Shown here piece by piece: positions 1-7,180 of a DNA stretch of 10,090 nt. Every line of letters begins with the position of its first letter. Within the stretch, counting starts at the first letter, position 1. Position numbers and translations under genes: made by a program. The notes under the pieces were generated by a model. The model was given only the letters and a program-made list of their open reading frames with translations. It was not told the origin of the DNA and did no database searches. The DNA lies in the NCBI GenBank assembly GCA_030610515.1, contig JAUWRQ010000011.1, positions 1-10,090 on the forward strand, read 5' to 3'. The DNA comes from Candidatus Eiseniibacteriota bacterium (GTDB lineage Bacteria > Joyebacterota > Joyebacteria > Joyebacterales > Joyebacteraceae).

Positions 1-511
1 CCTCATCAAACGCCAGCGTGGCCCCGAAAACATAGTCCATGCCGGCGCCGAATCTCAGGGCGAGTGGGCCGCCGCCCACGGGCATTCGGTAGAAGGCGTA
101 GGCGGAAACCAGCTTGCCGGTGGCTTCGAAGTCTGCATTGTCTGTATAGCTAAACCACCCGTAGTCGTCCTCCACCCAATAGCTGTACCCCCCATCACTG
201 GACAGAGGCACGAATTCCATCCCGACGCCCCAATTCGCATCCAGCAGGTATTCGACGCTCGCTCCGAAGAGGAAACCACCCGTGAGCTCGTCGTCGCTGA
301 AACCCCAATCGATGTCGTCGACGCCTTCGTAGATGTCGCGCACCATGCAACCTACGTCGTCGATCGTATCGTTGACATCCTCGTGTGCGTAGAAGCCGGA
401 TCCCACAAACCCTCCGACTCGAATCTGGCCTGCCCCCGAGGCGACCGAACCGAAGGGCAGCGCACAAGCCAACAGGCAGATCACGAACACCCGGGCGTTT
501 CCGAACTTCAT
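1..511 (-). CDS. Outer-membrane beta-barrel-like protein, N-terminal part (runs off left edge)
   Basis: The frame is open from an ATG at 511 (reading leftwards) to the window edge, giving about 170 residues without a stop. A textbook AGGAGG ribosome site (complement of 519-524) lies 7 bases before the ATG and fixes the start. The protein opens with a signal peptide: basic residues at 2 and 7, a hydrophobic core at 8-20, and likely cleavage near residues 24-27. The mature part alternates short polar and aromatic/glycine stretches (GGFVGSGFYAHED, GGFLFGASVEYLL, LVSAYAFYRM, LRFGAGMDYVFG). These look like amphipathic strands of a small OmpW/OmpA-type barrel, with acidic, Asp-rich loops. It is likely exported to the outer membrane. 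It points away from the hydrogenase operon and nothing suggests a joint function. Family membership is inferred from strand pattern only; the exact family and C-terminus are not visible. Confidence 0.75.
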   Translation of the reverse strand, partial: MKFGNARVFVICLLACALPFGSVASGAGQIRVGGFVGSGFYAHEDVNDTIDDVGCMVRDIYEGVDDIDWGFSDDELTGGFLFGASVEYLLDANWGVGMEFVPLSSDGGYSYWVEDDYGWFSYTDNADFEATGKLVSAYAFYRMPVGGGPLALRFGAGMDYVFGATLAFDE

Positions 512-708
512 CGCAGATCCTCCTCGCGACGACGCCAGCACGCCGAGCGGGACAGCCAACCGGCGATGCGTCGCTTTTCGAATCCTCGCTCCGCCTCTCG
601 CGCACTACGAGCGACGGGCTCCCGCTGCGCGCCACGTCCCCCTTGAACCGGGGCCGACCGAGCACCACTAATCCTACTCAAGCTCATCACAGCTGAAACC
701 GCAGCTTA

Positions 709-737
709 CGTCTATCAGCGCGCGGTTTGCCCGTCAA
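709..737 (-). promoter_or_regulatory. Weak candidate sigma70 promoter for the barrel gene
   Basis: On the minus strand, TTGACG (complement of 732-737) is followed after exactly 17 bases by TAGACG (complement of 709-714). The -35 matches 5 of 6 consensus bases and the -10 only 3 of 6. Transcription would start near 702, leaving a leader of about 190 bases before the ATG at 511. This is a pattern match only, and GC-rich DNA gives such matches by chance. Confidence 0.25.
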
Positions 738-780
738 GCATCAAGTTCGTGCCTTGCTGACACCTGCGGCCCATTTCGCC

Positions 781-810
781 TTGACACCCCAGGAAGCATG
801 ACGATACACT
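781..810 (+). promoter_or_regulatory. Candidate sigma70 promoter for the hydrogenase operon
   Basis: A perfect -35 TTGACA at 781-786 is followed after 18 bases by TACACT at 805-810. The -10 matches 4 of 6 bases, including the most conserved first T, second A and last T. The start would be near 817, about 287 bases before the HydB-like ATG at 1104. It is the best housekeeping-type promoter I found upstream of the operon. The long leader it implies is unusual, and a closer promoter cannot be excluded. Confidence 0.4.
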
Positions 811-849
811 CTTTCGAGCCACAATCCCCGGCCTGGTCCCATCTTCGGG

Positions 850-871
850 GGGTCGGGGGTTCGTTCGACCC
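850..871 (+). repeat. Inverted repeat in the operon leader
   Basis: GGGTCG (850-855) and CGACCC (866-871) can form a 6-bp stem closed by a 10-base loop. It lies some 35 bases after the predicted transcription start. No T-run follows, so it is not a standard intrinsic terminator. It may be an operator, an RNA stem, or chance in GC-rich DNA. Confidence 0.3.
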
Positions 872-995
872 GCGAGCAGCACTCGGTTGAAAGGACTGTC
901 TGTTACTTGCAGGCTTGGGCGGCACCGCCTTCTGAAGCACGCGCGGCTATTTGGACAGCCCCGGGGTCGTTCCTCCGACGGGGAGCGGCTCGGGG

Positions 996-1009
996 TTTGC
1001 GCGCGCAAA
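996..1009. repeat. Perfect 14-bp palindrome, possible operator
   Basis: TTTGCGCGCGCAAA reads identically on both strands and lies about 95 bases before the first operon start codon. A perfect 14-bp dyad with AT-rich ends is the shape of a dimeric repressor or activator site, and it could also fold as a 5-bp stem with a 4-base loop in RNA. It matches no operator consensus I can name. It lies downstream of the predicted promoter, which would suit a repressor roadblock or an RNA role. Confidence 0.35.
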
Positions 1010-1037
1010 GGGCCATCGGGGGCCCTACGGCGGGCCC
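1009..1037 (+). repeat. Overlapping, mutually exclusive hairpins in the leader
   Basis: AGGGCC (1009-1014) can pair with GGCCCT (1021-1026) around a 6-base loop. The same downstream arm, GGGCCC at 1020-1025, can instead pair with a second GGGCCC at 1032-1037, also with a 6-base loop. A 10-bp palindrome GCGGGCCCGC spans 1030-1039. The two pairings exclude each other, as in an attenuator or translational switch, but there is no T-run. The segment ends about 65 bases before the start codon. Chance pairing is quite possible at this GC content. Confidence 0.25.
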
Positions 1038-1103
1038 GCGAACGTCGCCGCCTCTCAAAGAAGGCGCCTGCCGCGTCACCCCAACCTGAGAGGGCATGCC
1101 ACG

Positions 1104-2171
1104 ATGAGAGAAGTCTTCATCGGAAGAGAGAACCTCAGGAAGCTCATCGGGAGGTGGGCCAAAGAGCGCCGGGTCTACGTTCCGGTCACGTTCGACATCA
1201 TGAACCACGAGGAGACTCCCGACTACGAGCTCGTCGGCGACGCGGTTCCCGAGAACATGCAGCTCCACGGCGCGGCTCCGGCCCACGCTCCCAAGTCGTT
1301 CCTTTTCTACCCGAGGGAAGTCGTGGCCAAGTACCCCTCGAGCGACCCGGAGGCAGACGTCAGCGCTCCGCCCACGATCGTCGTGGGACCGCGAGGCTGT
1401 GACGTTCGGGGACTCCAGAAGTTCGACAAGGTCTACTGGAGCACCGAGAACTTCACCGAGGAGTACGACGATCCGTTCTACATTGAGAAGAGGAAGAACA
1501 CTTTCATAGTCTCCGTCGACTGCACTGCCGCCAAGGAGACCTGCTTCTGTACGCGTGTCGGCGGCGAGCCCTACCCTGAGGACGGATTCGACCTGAACCT
1601 GGCTCCGATTGAGCCGGGTTTCGTTGTTACGGTCGGGTCGGAGAAGGGTGATACACTGCTGGTCGGTAACGACGACCTTCTGATGGAGGTTCGACCCGAG
1701 CATCTTGAGGAGCGGACGCGCAACCGGAACTCGGTGGCGGAGGCCGTGAATCGCCACAACGCCGAGTTCGAGGTCGACGCTGCGTACGACAAGTACGATC
1801 TTGAGGGCACGCTCGACGCCTGGATGGAGGTCACACAGAACTGTGTCGCGTGTTCGGCGTGCAATCGTACGTGCCCCACGTGCACATGCTTCCTCCTCGT
1901 CGACCAGCCGGCCACGGGCGGCTATGAGCGAACGCGCAACTGGGACACCTGCCTCTCGATCGGCTTCGCCCGCACCGGAGGCGGAGGCAACTCGCGCGCG
2001 GCTCTCGCCGAGAGACTCCGGAACAGACTCCGCTGCAAGTTCGAGTACTCGCGAGACAGGTACGGCCTCGTTACCTGCACCGGCTGCGGCAGATGCATCG
2101 ATGTCTGCATGGGCAAGATCGACATGAGGGAAGCCATCAAGCACGTCCTCACGGAGAATGCGAAGGTATGA
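1104..2171 (+). CDS. HydB-like (sulfhydrogenase beta-type) iron-sulfur electron-transfer subunit
   Basis: A 355-residue soluble Fe-S protein of the family that includes the beta subunit of group 3b hydrogenases, where it carries electrons between the flavin subunit and the hydrogenase core. A GPRGCDVRGL segment lies near residue 95. A C-x6-C-x-C motif (C140, C147, C149) precedes GGEPYPEDGFDLNL. The first cluster motif has C247, C250, C253 and C257, with C260 and C262 just after. RTRNWDTC follows, then a C-terminal second cluster motif at C325, C328, C331 and C335. These elements and their order are the HydB signature. The start at 1104 has a GAGAGGG-type ribosome site. A longer in-frame start at 951 would add 51 basic, low-complexity residues with no family match. 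It overlaps the next gene by ATGA and is the first gene of the operon. Confidence 0.85.
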   Translation: MREVFIGRENLRKLIGRWAKERRVYVPVTFDIMNHEETPDYELVGDAVPENMQLHGAAPAHAPKSFLFYPREVVAKYPSSDPEADVSAPPTIVVGPRGCDVRGLQKFDKVYWSTENFTEEYDDPFYIEKRKNTFIVSVDCTAAKETCFCTRVGGEPYPEDGFDLNLAPIEPGFVVTVGSEKGDTLLVGNDDLLMEVRPEHLEERTRNRNSVAEAVNRHNAEFEVDAAYDKYDLEGTLDAWMEVTQNCVACSACNRTCPTCTCFLLVDQPATGGYERTRNWDTCLSIGFARTGGGGNSRAALAERLRNRLRCKFEYSRDRYGLVTCTGCGRCIDVCMGKIDMREAIKHVLTENAKV

Positions 2172-3013
2172 AAAACCTCTACAGGCCAATCGAGAGCGTG
2201 ATCGAGGACATCAAGCCCGAGACGCCGAACATCACGACCTACAGGTTTCGTCCGAAGGAGCCCGTTACGTTCGCGGCCGGGCAGTTCGTCGAGCTGACGG
2301 TTCCCGGAGTCGGGGAGGCTCCGTTCACGCCGTCCTCCAATCCGAACGTGAAGGACACGCTCGAGATCACCATCATGCGGGTCGGGACCGTGACCGCCGC
2401 CCTCGAGAAGATGAAGGTGGGGGACACCGTCGGGCTGCGGGGACCGTACGGGAAGGGCTACAACATGGAGGACTTCTACGGCAAGGAGGTCCTCATCATG
2501 GGCGGCGGCGTGGGCTTGGCCCCGCTGCGCTCCCTCATCCTGGCGCTCTTCGATGAGATCGACAAGTTCAAGAAGATCTCGATCCGCTACGGCGCAAGGA
2601 CCCCCGAGGACATCGTGTACAGAGACCTTCTCCCCGAGTGGGAGAAGATGAAGAACACGGAGGTTCTCCTCACCATCGACGAGCCTCATCCCGAGTGGAG
2701 TGGAACGGTCGGCGTCGTTACCGTCCTCCTGGACGGGCTGCCCCTTCTCACGACGGTCGACGTTGAGGATCTCCCATTCCACGCTGAGAGCGCAGTCGCG
2801 TGCGTCTGTGGACCTCCGATCATGCTCAAGTTCGTGAACATGACGCTTCTGGAGAAGGGCTTCAAGCCGGAGAACATCTATCACTCGATGGAGCGGAACA
2901 TGAGCTGCGGGCTCGGCAAGTGCGGGCACTGCATGATGGGGGAGTACTACATCTGCAAAGACGGTCCCGTCATGACGGCGGCGCAGATAGCGAAGTTCGA
3001 AGATCCGTTCTAG
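2168..3013 (+). CDS. HydG-like (sulfhydrogenase gamma-type) FAD/NAD(P)-binding oxidoreductase subunit
   Basis: A 281-residue flavoprotein of the ferredoxin-NADP reductase fold, related to HydG of group 3b hydrogenases and PyrK of dihydroorotate dehydrogenase. The FAD-binding barrel covers about residues 1-100, with FAAGQFVELTVPG and a GEAPFTPSS segment replacing the usual RxYS flavin motif, as in HydG proteins. The nucleotide-binding half has MGGGVGLAPLRSLI (111-124) and CVCGPPIM (212-219). A C-terminal [2Fe-2S] site uses C247, C252, C255 and C263. It should exchange two electrons with NAD(H) or NADP(H) and pass them singly to the HydB-like partner. NAD versus NADP cannot be told from sequence. 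The ATG overlaps the stop of the preceding gene (ATGA), implying translational coupling and 1:1 assembly. The stop TAG is followed at once by an in-frame TGA. Confidence 0.88.
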   Translation: MKNLYRPIESVIEDIKPETPNITTYRFRPKEPVTFAAGQFVELTVPGVGEAPFTPSSNPNVKDTLEITIMRVGTVTAALEKMKVGDTVGLRGPYGKGYNMEDFYGKEVLIMGGGVGLAPLRSLILALFDEIDKFKKISIRYGARTPEDIVYRDLLPEWEKMKNTEVLLTIDEPHPEWSGTVGVVTVLLDGLPLLTTVDVEDLPFHAESAVACVCGPPIMLKFVNMTLLEKGFKPENIYHSMERNMSCGLGKCGHCMMGEYYICKDGPVMTAAQIAKFEDPF

Positions 3014-3041
3014 TGAGTTCTCGCTCGAGGGGTTAACCGAC

Positions 3042-4730
3042 ATGCCAGAGACCAAGAAGGCGTCGTGTCTCTTCTGTTCTCTCCAGTGCGGGTTCGCAAT
3101 GGAGATGGACGCGGGCGTACCGGTGCGGGTCGACTTCGACACCGAAGCGCGCCAGAACCTGGGCTCGCTGTGCGTCCGGGGACACTACAATCACGAGCTT
3201 CTGACTCATCCCAAGAGGTTCCTGGCCGCGACCGTCAACAGGCGGAGGGTTCCGTGGGCAAGTGGTGTGACCAAGGTCGCGGGCAAGCTTGCTGAGATCA
3301 AGGGGAGCCACGGCGGCGACGCGCTTGGCGTGATCGTCGGGACGGAACTCTCGAACGAGGATTACGAGACGGCCGCGGCGTTCGCGGCGGGCGTCCTGGG
3401 GACCGCTAACCTCGCCGTAGCGTACGACGGGAGCGACTTCCCGTTCCTGACGGGCGGAGGCGCCGGCGACGCGACTCCGGAGGACCTCGACGCGGCCGAC
3501 TGCTTCGTCCTCGTGGGCGACGTGTTCTGGGGACACCCCACCGTGGCCAAGCGCGTGATAGGCGCGCGCCACGGAGCGAGGTCGAACCGCATCTACACGA
3601 TCAACCCTTATCGCACCAACACCGACTGGTTCGCGGACAGGCACATAGCGACGGCCCCGGGCGCCGAGCCCGTCGTGCTGGCCGGCCTTCTTCGCGCCAT
3701 GAACGCCGGCGGCGCTCCGGAGATAGCGCGGTCGAAGGCGGCCGCGGCCGCCGGCATGCCCGAGGCCGAGCTCGCGTCGATCGCCAAGGACATCAAGGAG
3801 CACGAGAAGGTCGTCGTTCTCGTCTCCTCCAGGCTCGGAGACTCGGTGTCGGGTTACCTGACGGGCAAGCTGGCAGCCGATCTCGCGAAGGCGGCAGGCG
3901 GCAAGTACGGTCCGCTCTTCCGCGGCGGGAACGCCATTGGAGCCTTCGAGAGGATCGGGTCGGCCAAGACGGTCCCCGACATCCTCGCGGGCGTCGCGGA
4001 CGGCACCATCAAGGGCCTCGTCGTCTTTGGCCCCGACATCCTCCAGCTCTACCCGGGCGCTCTGGCGGGGGACGACGTAGAGAGGCTCGAGTTCCTGGCC
4101 GCATCCTCCGTGTTCGAGAACGACGTCACGAAGCACAGCGACGTGGGCCTTCCGCAGTCCGTGTGGACCGAGATGGAGGGCAACTACTCCGCGTCGTTCG
4201 GCATGGCGACTGCGGTCGCTCCGGTGACGGCCCCACAGGGCGACGCCACGTCGGTCGCCGAGATGCTGAGTGCGATTGCCAAGGAGATGAGTGCGTCGCT
4301 CGGGGCCACGTCTCCTGCCGCGCACCCGCCGATCGAGATCGACGTTGACGTGGCGCTCTCGAAGCTCGCCGACCTCGGGAAGAGCGAAGAGCTCGATCTC
4401 ATAGAGGCAATCAGCCCGCTTCACAGGTGGGACGGGGCCATAACCGGACGCATGAGTTTCGCGCAGTCGATCTCGCCGTACTGCGACGTCTGGATCGGCG
4501 AGGAAGCGGCGGGCGAGCTCGGAGTGGAACAGGGCTCAACCGTCGCGCTGTCCTCCGACAGAGGTGAGACGCGCATCATCGCCACCGTCACGAGCAGAAT
4601 GCCGGGCGGCCTGATCGCCATACCTAGCTACGTGCCGGATGCCCGCGGTCTTTTCAAGTGGACCGCGAACGCGGGCACGAGGTGGTTTGACGTGTCCGCT
4701 GAGCGGGCGAAGGTTACGCCCGAGGCGTAG
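3042..4730 (+). CDS. Molybdopterin-oxidoreductase-fold protein, NuoG-like, probably without catalytic Mo/W chemistry
   Basis: 562 residues. The N-terminus has the Molybdop_Fe4S4 pattern C9-x2-C12-x3-C16-x27-C44, followed by VRG where formate dehydrogenases usually have VKG. The central domain carries the family's typical stretches: ADCFVLVGDVFWGHP (about 152-166) and INPYRTNTDWFADRHIA (about 187-203). A C-terminal molybdopterin-dinucleotide-binding-type barrel covers about 450-555. In formate dehydrogenase the catalytic Cys or Sec lies some 20-30 residues before the ADxxVLxG strand. Here that stretch (LAVAYDGSDFPF) has neither, and the only other cysteines (C154 and one near 486) fall elsewhere. 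This resembles the inactive domain of NuoG with its N7 cluster but lacks NuoG's N-terminal Fe-S domain. Likely role: structural or electron-relay subunit. An unusual active formate or formylmethanofuran dehydrogenase is less likely. GAGGGG at 3027-3032 is the ribosome site. Confidence 0.75.
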   Translation: MPETKKASCLFCSLQCGFAMEMDAGVPVRVDFDTEARQNLGSLCVRGHYNHELLTHPKRFLAATVNRRRVPWASGVTKVAGKLAEIKGSHGGDALGVIVGTELSNEDYETAAAFAAGVLGTANLAVAYDGSDFPFLTGGGAGDATPEDLDAADCFVLVGDVFWGHPTVAKRVIGARHGARSNRIYTINPYRTNTDWFADRHIATAPGAEPVVLAGLLRAMNAGGAPEIARSKAAAAAGMPEAELASIAKDIKEHEKVVVLVSSRLGDSVSGYLTGKLAADLAKAAGGKYGPLFRGGNAIGAFERIGSAKTVPDILAGVADGTIKGLVVFGPDILQLYPGALAGDDVERLEFLAASSVFENDVTKHSDVGLPQSVWTEMEGNYSASFGMATAVAPVTAPQGDATSVAEMLSAIAKEMSASLGATSPAAHPPIEIDVDVALSKLADLGKSEELDLIEAISPLHRWDGAITGRMSFAQSISPYCDVWIGEEAAGELGVEQGSTVALSSDRGETRIIATVTSRMPGGLIAIPSYVPDARGLFKWTANAGTRWFDVSAERAKVTPEA

Positions 4731-4782
4731 AAACCGGGGCGGATGGCTTGAAGGCCCTCGCCGCTCACACCGGGAGACTTGG

Positions 4783-5265
4783 ATGAACAAGAGGAACGTC
4801 CTGGACTACGGGCGCTGCATCGGCTGTCGAAGCTGTATCGCGGCGTGCTTCTACTCCCACAACGGCCAGGATCATCTCGAGGCCTCGCAGGTCTTGGTCA
4901 ACACGGTGCTGCAGATGAATTGCCGGCACTGCGAGCAGCCGCTCTGCGAGGCGGCGTGTCCGCAGGAGGCCATCAAGCGGCGCGACGATGGTCTTGTGGT
5001 CCGCAGCAACGTCAAGTGCAGCGGGTGCACATCGTGCGCGCAGGCGTGCCCGTTCGGGGCGATCGACCTCGTGAAGACGCGCCACACGATGCCGAAGTGC
5101 GATCTCTGCAGCTGGCGGACCCTCGAGGAGAAGGACACAATGTGTGCGGGGACGTGTGTGTCGGGCGCCCGGACCTTCGAGGACATCAGCGACACCGAGT
5201 TCCAGAGAGGCAGACCGATGAGGGGCGGACGCACCGTCGAGAAGACCGTGCGGCGCGAGCACTAG
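4783..5265 (+). CDS. HycB/HydN-like polyferredoxin with four [4Fe-4S] sites
   Basis: 160 residues with exactly sixteen cluster-type cysteines in four groups: C12, 15, 18, 22; C47, 50, 55, 59; C79, 82, 85, 89; and C106, 109, 121, 125. This is the layout of the Fe-S electron-transfer subunits of molybdopterin enzymes (HycB, HydN, DmsB, FdnB). Clusters pair as 1/4 and 2/3 to make a wire. There is no signal peptide or membrane anchor, so it is cytoplasmic. Following a molybdopterin-fold gene, as in formate hydrogenlyase-like loci, it probably joins that subunit to the hydrogenase. The start at 4783 is chosen because homology begins immediately (DYGRCIGC) and GGGAG lies 7-8 bases upstream. An upstream in-frame ATG at 4639 lies inside the previous gene and adds arginine-rich sequence without family character. 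Gaps to its neighbours are 52 and 48 bases. Confidence 0.88.
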   Translation: MNKRNVLDYGRCIGCRSCIAACFYSHNGQDHLEASQVLVNTVLQMNCRHCEQPLCEAACPQEAIKRRDDGLVVRSNVKCSGCTSCAQACPFGAIDLVKTRHTMPKCDLCSWRTLEEKDTMCAGTCVSGARTFEDISDTEFQRGRPMRGGRTVEKTVRREH

Positions 5266-5313
5266 AACCCGCGGTTCCAAACGTTCGAACAGGACCAACG
5301 GAGAGGTAACAGG

Positions 5314-6252
5314 ATGGCTTCGACACTGAGCATGATTCTCTACTTCCTGATCTTCCCGGGCCTGCTCTTCACGGCAGCAGTCGGGCTCCTGACGACCTGG
5401 GTGGACAGGAAGGTATCAGCGCGCGTCCAGTGGAGAGTTGGGCCTCCTTGGTATCAGCCCTTCGCTGACATCCTCAAGCTCATGGGGAAGGAGATCGTGA
5501 TCCCCGAGGGCGCGAAGAGGACCGGGTTCCTCCTGGCCCCCCTGGCCGGTCTCGCTGCGGTGGGTGTGGTGTCGATGATCCTGTGGCTGACCAACATGAG
5601 GGGCACGGGCTTCGTGGGCGACCTCATCGGTGTCATCTACCTTCTCACGATCCCCTCTCTCGGCATGATTATCGGGGCCTCCGCGTCCTCGAATCCGCTC
5701 GCCAGCGTCGGCGCCAGCCGCGAGATGAAGCTGGTCCTCGCGTACGAACTCCCGTTCGTGATCGCAATCTTCACCGCGGTCACGAAGATCTCGCCGATGT
5801 CGCTCAGGCTCGATTCCATCATTCAGTACCAGGACGCGAACGGCGTGCTGCTGGGCAGCGCGTCCTGCATCATCGCGTTCATCGTCTGCCTCCTGTGCAT
5901 GCAAGCCAAGCTCACGTATCCGCCTTTCGACATCCCGGAGGCGGAGACCGAGCTCATGGACGGCACACACATGGAGTACTCGGGCCCCGCGCTCGCGGTC
6001 GTCAAGACCACGCAGGCGATGATGTTGTTCACGCTGCCGGTCTTTTTCATCACCATCTTCTGGGGCGGGCTCAAGCTGACCGGCTGGGGCCTCCTCTACA
6101 CGATTGTCAAGTACGTCATCATCGTGACCATCGCGGTACTCATTAAGAACACGAATCCCAGGGTGAGGATCGACCAGGCCGTCCGGTTCTTCTGCGGGCC
6201 TGTGACCGTTCTCGCCATCATCGGCATGATCCTCGCGGTCGCGGGGTTCTAG
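5314..6252 (+). CDS. NuoH/HycD/EchB-like membrane subunit of group 4 hydrogenase
   Basis: 312 residues with about eight hydrophobic membrane segments. It belongs to the complex I subunit 1 family, which docks the peripheral arm and forms the entry of the ion path. Visible family motifs: WVDRKVSARVQWRVGP (29-44), continuing to WYQPFADILKL in the first cytoplasmic loop, then PPFDIPEAETEL (203-214) with EYSG (221-224), and RIDQAVRFF near the C-terminus. The glutamates in the PEAETEL loop correspond to the conserved acidic residues at the quinone-cavity and ion-path junction in complex I. The short loop and the IPEAE form resemble hydrogenase anchors more than true NuoH. GGAGAGG at 5300-5306 is a strong ribosome site. 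Length is normal for the family (about 300-330). Confidence 0.93.
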   Translation: MASTLSMILYFLIFPGLLFTAAVGLLTTWVDRKVSARVQWRVGPPWYQPFADILKLMGKEIVIPEGAKRTGFLLAPLAGLAAVGVVSMILWLTNMRGTGFVGDLIGVIYLLTIPSLGMIIGASASSNPLASVGASREMKLVLAYELPFVIAIFTAVTKISPMSLRLDSIIQYQDANGVLLGSASCIIAFIVCLLCMQAKLTYPPFDIPEAETELMDGTHMEYSGPALAVVKTTQAMMLFTLPVFFITIFWGGLKLTGWGLLYTIVKYVIIVTIAVLIKNTNPRVRIDQAVRFFCGPVTVLAIIGMILAVAGF

Positions 6253-6273
6253 ATCGAACGGAGCGAGGAACGA

Positions 6274-6687
6274 ATGGGCGCAACGAACTGGGGATTCAAG
6301 AAGTCGCTGTGGGTCTTCCATCTGAATGCGGGGGCCTGCAACAACTGCGATATCGAGGTTCTGGACTGCCTCTGTCCGAAGTACGACATCGAACGCTTCG
6401 GGATGAAGCTCGTGGGCAGCGTGAAGCACGCTGACGTGCTTCTAGTGTCGGGCAGCGTTCCGCGCAAGGTGGTGCCGCAGCTCATCGAGGCGTACGAGCA
6501 GGCACCGAAGCCGGTGGCCGTCGTCGCGCTCGGCGCGTGTGGCTGCACCGGAGGGATCTTCAAGGACGGCTACAACTTCGCGGGGCCGATCGACAAGCAC
6601 ATCCCCGTGGACGCCTACGTTCCGGGTTGTCCCCCGAGGCCCGAGGCGATCATCGACGGCATCGTCAAACTCATGGGGAAACTCTAG
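6274..6687 (+). CDS. [NiFe]-hydrogenase small subunit, NuoB/EchC/HycG-like
   Basis: 137 residues, the compact small subunit of group 4 hydrogenases, holding the single [4Fe-4S] cluster next to the Ni-Fe site. Ligands visible: C22 and C25 in GACNNCDIEVL, C89 in LGACGCTGGIF, and C119 in YVPGCPPRPE. The CxxC spacing in the first motif is the hydrogenase form; complex I NuoB has two adjacent cysteines instead. An additional C91 in ACGC is common in hydrogenase relatives. The gene starts 21 bases after the NuoH-like stop, with a purine-rich GCGAGGAA before the ATG. The protein has no signal peptide, so the catalytic arm faces the cytoplasm. Confidence 0.93.
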   Translation: MGATNWGFKKSLWVFHLNAGACNNCDIEVLDCLCPKYDIERFGMKLVGSVKHADVLLVSGSVPRKVVPQLIEAYEQAPKPVAVVALGACGCTGGIFKDGYNFAGPIDKHIPVDAYVPGCPPRPEAIIDGIVKLMGKL

Positions 6688-6751
6688 GAACGGGGCGTCC
6701 GTCCGAAGGCTGAAGAGGGCGCCCGGATCCGGATACGGGAGGGTCGAGACA

Positions 6752-7180
6752 ATGAGCAAGCAAGTTCTCGATGGACTCAAGGCCAAGTTCGGGGACAGGG
6801 TCGACATCTTCGAGCGGAGCGAGCGCCGGGCGTACGTCACCGTCTCGAACGACGACTGGATCCCTGTGACGAGGCACATGTACGAAGAGGCGAAGGGGAG
6901 GCTGGCGACGGCGACGGGGAGCGACAGGAGCACGGGTGTGGAGCTTCTCTACCACTTCGCGTTCGACAGGGACGGAACGGTGGTGAACATTCGGACGACG
7001 CTTCCGAAGCCGTTCCCGAAGATTGAGTCGCTGACGACGTACTACCCGGCTGCGGACTTCATCGAGCGAGAGATCTTCGACTTCCTCGGCGTCGAGTTCA
7101 CGGGCCACCACGATCCACGGAAGATCCTTTCCTCCCACGATCGCCCCGCGGATTTCCACGCGATGAGGAGGGATGAGTAG
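6752..7180 (+). CDS. NuoC-like 30-kDa-type subunit of group 4 hydrogenase
   Basis: 142 residues matching the complex I 30-kDa family, which caps the large subunit and helps assembly; it binds no cofactor. The diagnostic C-terminal stretch is present at about 98-132: YPAADFIEREIFDFLGVEF, then GHHDPRKIL, equivalent to the ER-E-YD-FG--F-GHPDLRRIL signature. The start at 6752 has GGGAGGG at 6737-6743. The upstream extension of the frame to 6539 overlaps the small-subunit gene and is not family-like. Its TAG stop is followed directly by the ATG of the large subunit with no spacer, so translation is probably coupled. In E. coli HycE the two are one fused polypeptide; here they are separate. Confidence 0.92.
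   Translation: MSKQVLDGLKAKFGDRVDIFERSERRAYVTVSNDDWIPVTRHMYEEAKGRLATATGSDRSTGVELLYHFAFDRDGTVVNIRTTLPKPFPKIESLTTYYPAADFIEREIFDFLGVEFTGHHDPRKILSSHDRPADFHAMRRDE

Larger units (their letters stand above)
512..1103. other. Divergent non-coding region between the barrel gene and the hydrogenase operon
   Basis: About 590 bases without a convincing gene. Open frames here lack ribosome sites, are arginine-rich readings of GC-rich DNA, and resemble no family I know. The left third should carry the promoter and leader of the minus-strand barrel gene. The middle holds a plus-strand sigma70-like promoter. The right part, about 290 bases, would be the transcribed leader of the hydrogenase operon and contains several inverted repeats, annotated separately. 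No tRNA, riboswitch class or terminator with a T-run was recognised. Confidence 0.6.

Noticed and set aside
464..476. Lipoprotein signal (LLAC at residues 13-16) in the barrel-like protein
   Set aside because: The hydrophobic run continues past the cysteine and the second lipobox position is atypical. A standard signal peptide cut near residues 24-27 fits a beta-barrel better.
195..696. Small open frames over the barrel gene and its upstream region on both strands
   Set aside because: Arginine/serine-rich compositions and no ribosome sites. The 1-511 minus-strand frame with signal peptide and AGGAGG explains the stretch better.
887..915. Sigma54-type promoter around TTACTTGC, expected for some hydrogenase operons
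   Set aside because: The GG and TTGC elements are not 10 bases apart and no GGCAC-N-TTGC match is present.
1009..1039. Intrinsic terminator formed by the GGGCCC repeats
   Set aside because: No T-run follows either hairpin.
951..1103. Longer start for the HydB-like gene at ATG 951
   Set aside because: The added 51 residues are basic and low in complexity with no family match, while ATG 1104 has a ribosome site and begins where HydB-type sequence begins.
3042..4730. Catalytic formate dehydrogenase or formylmethanofuran dehydrogenase subunit B
   Set aside because: No Cys or Sec at the expected active-site position and no partner genes of the formylmethanofuran pathway. Kept only as a less likely alternative.
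903..6429. Long minus-strand open frames opposite the operon (up to about 460 codons)
   Set aside because: They are antisense shadows of GC-rich genes: Arg/Val/Asp/His-rich, without ribosome sites or recognisable domains, and the opposite strand is fully explained.
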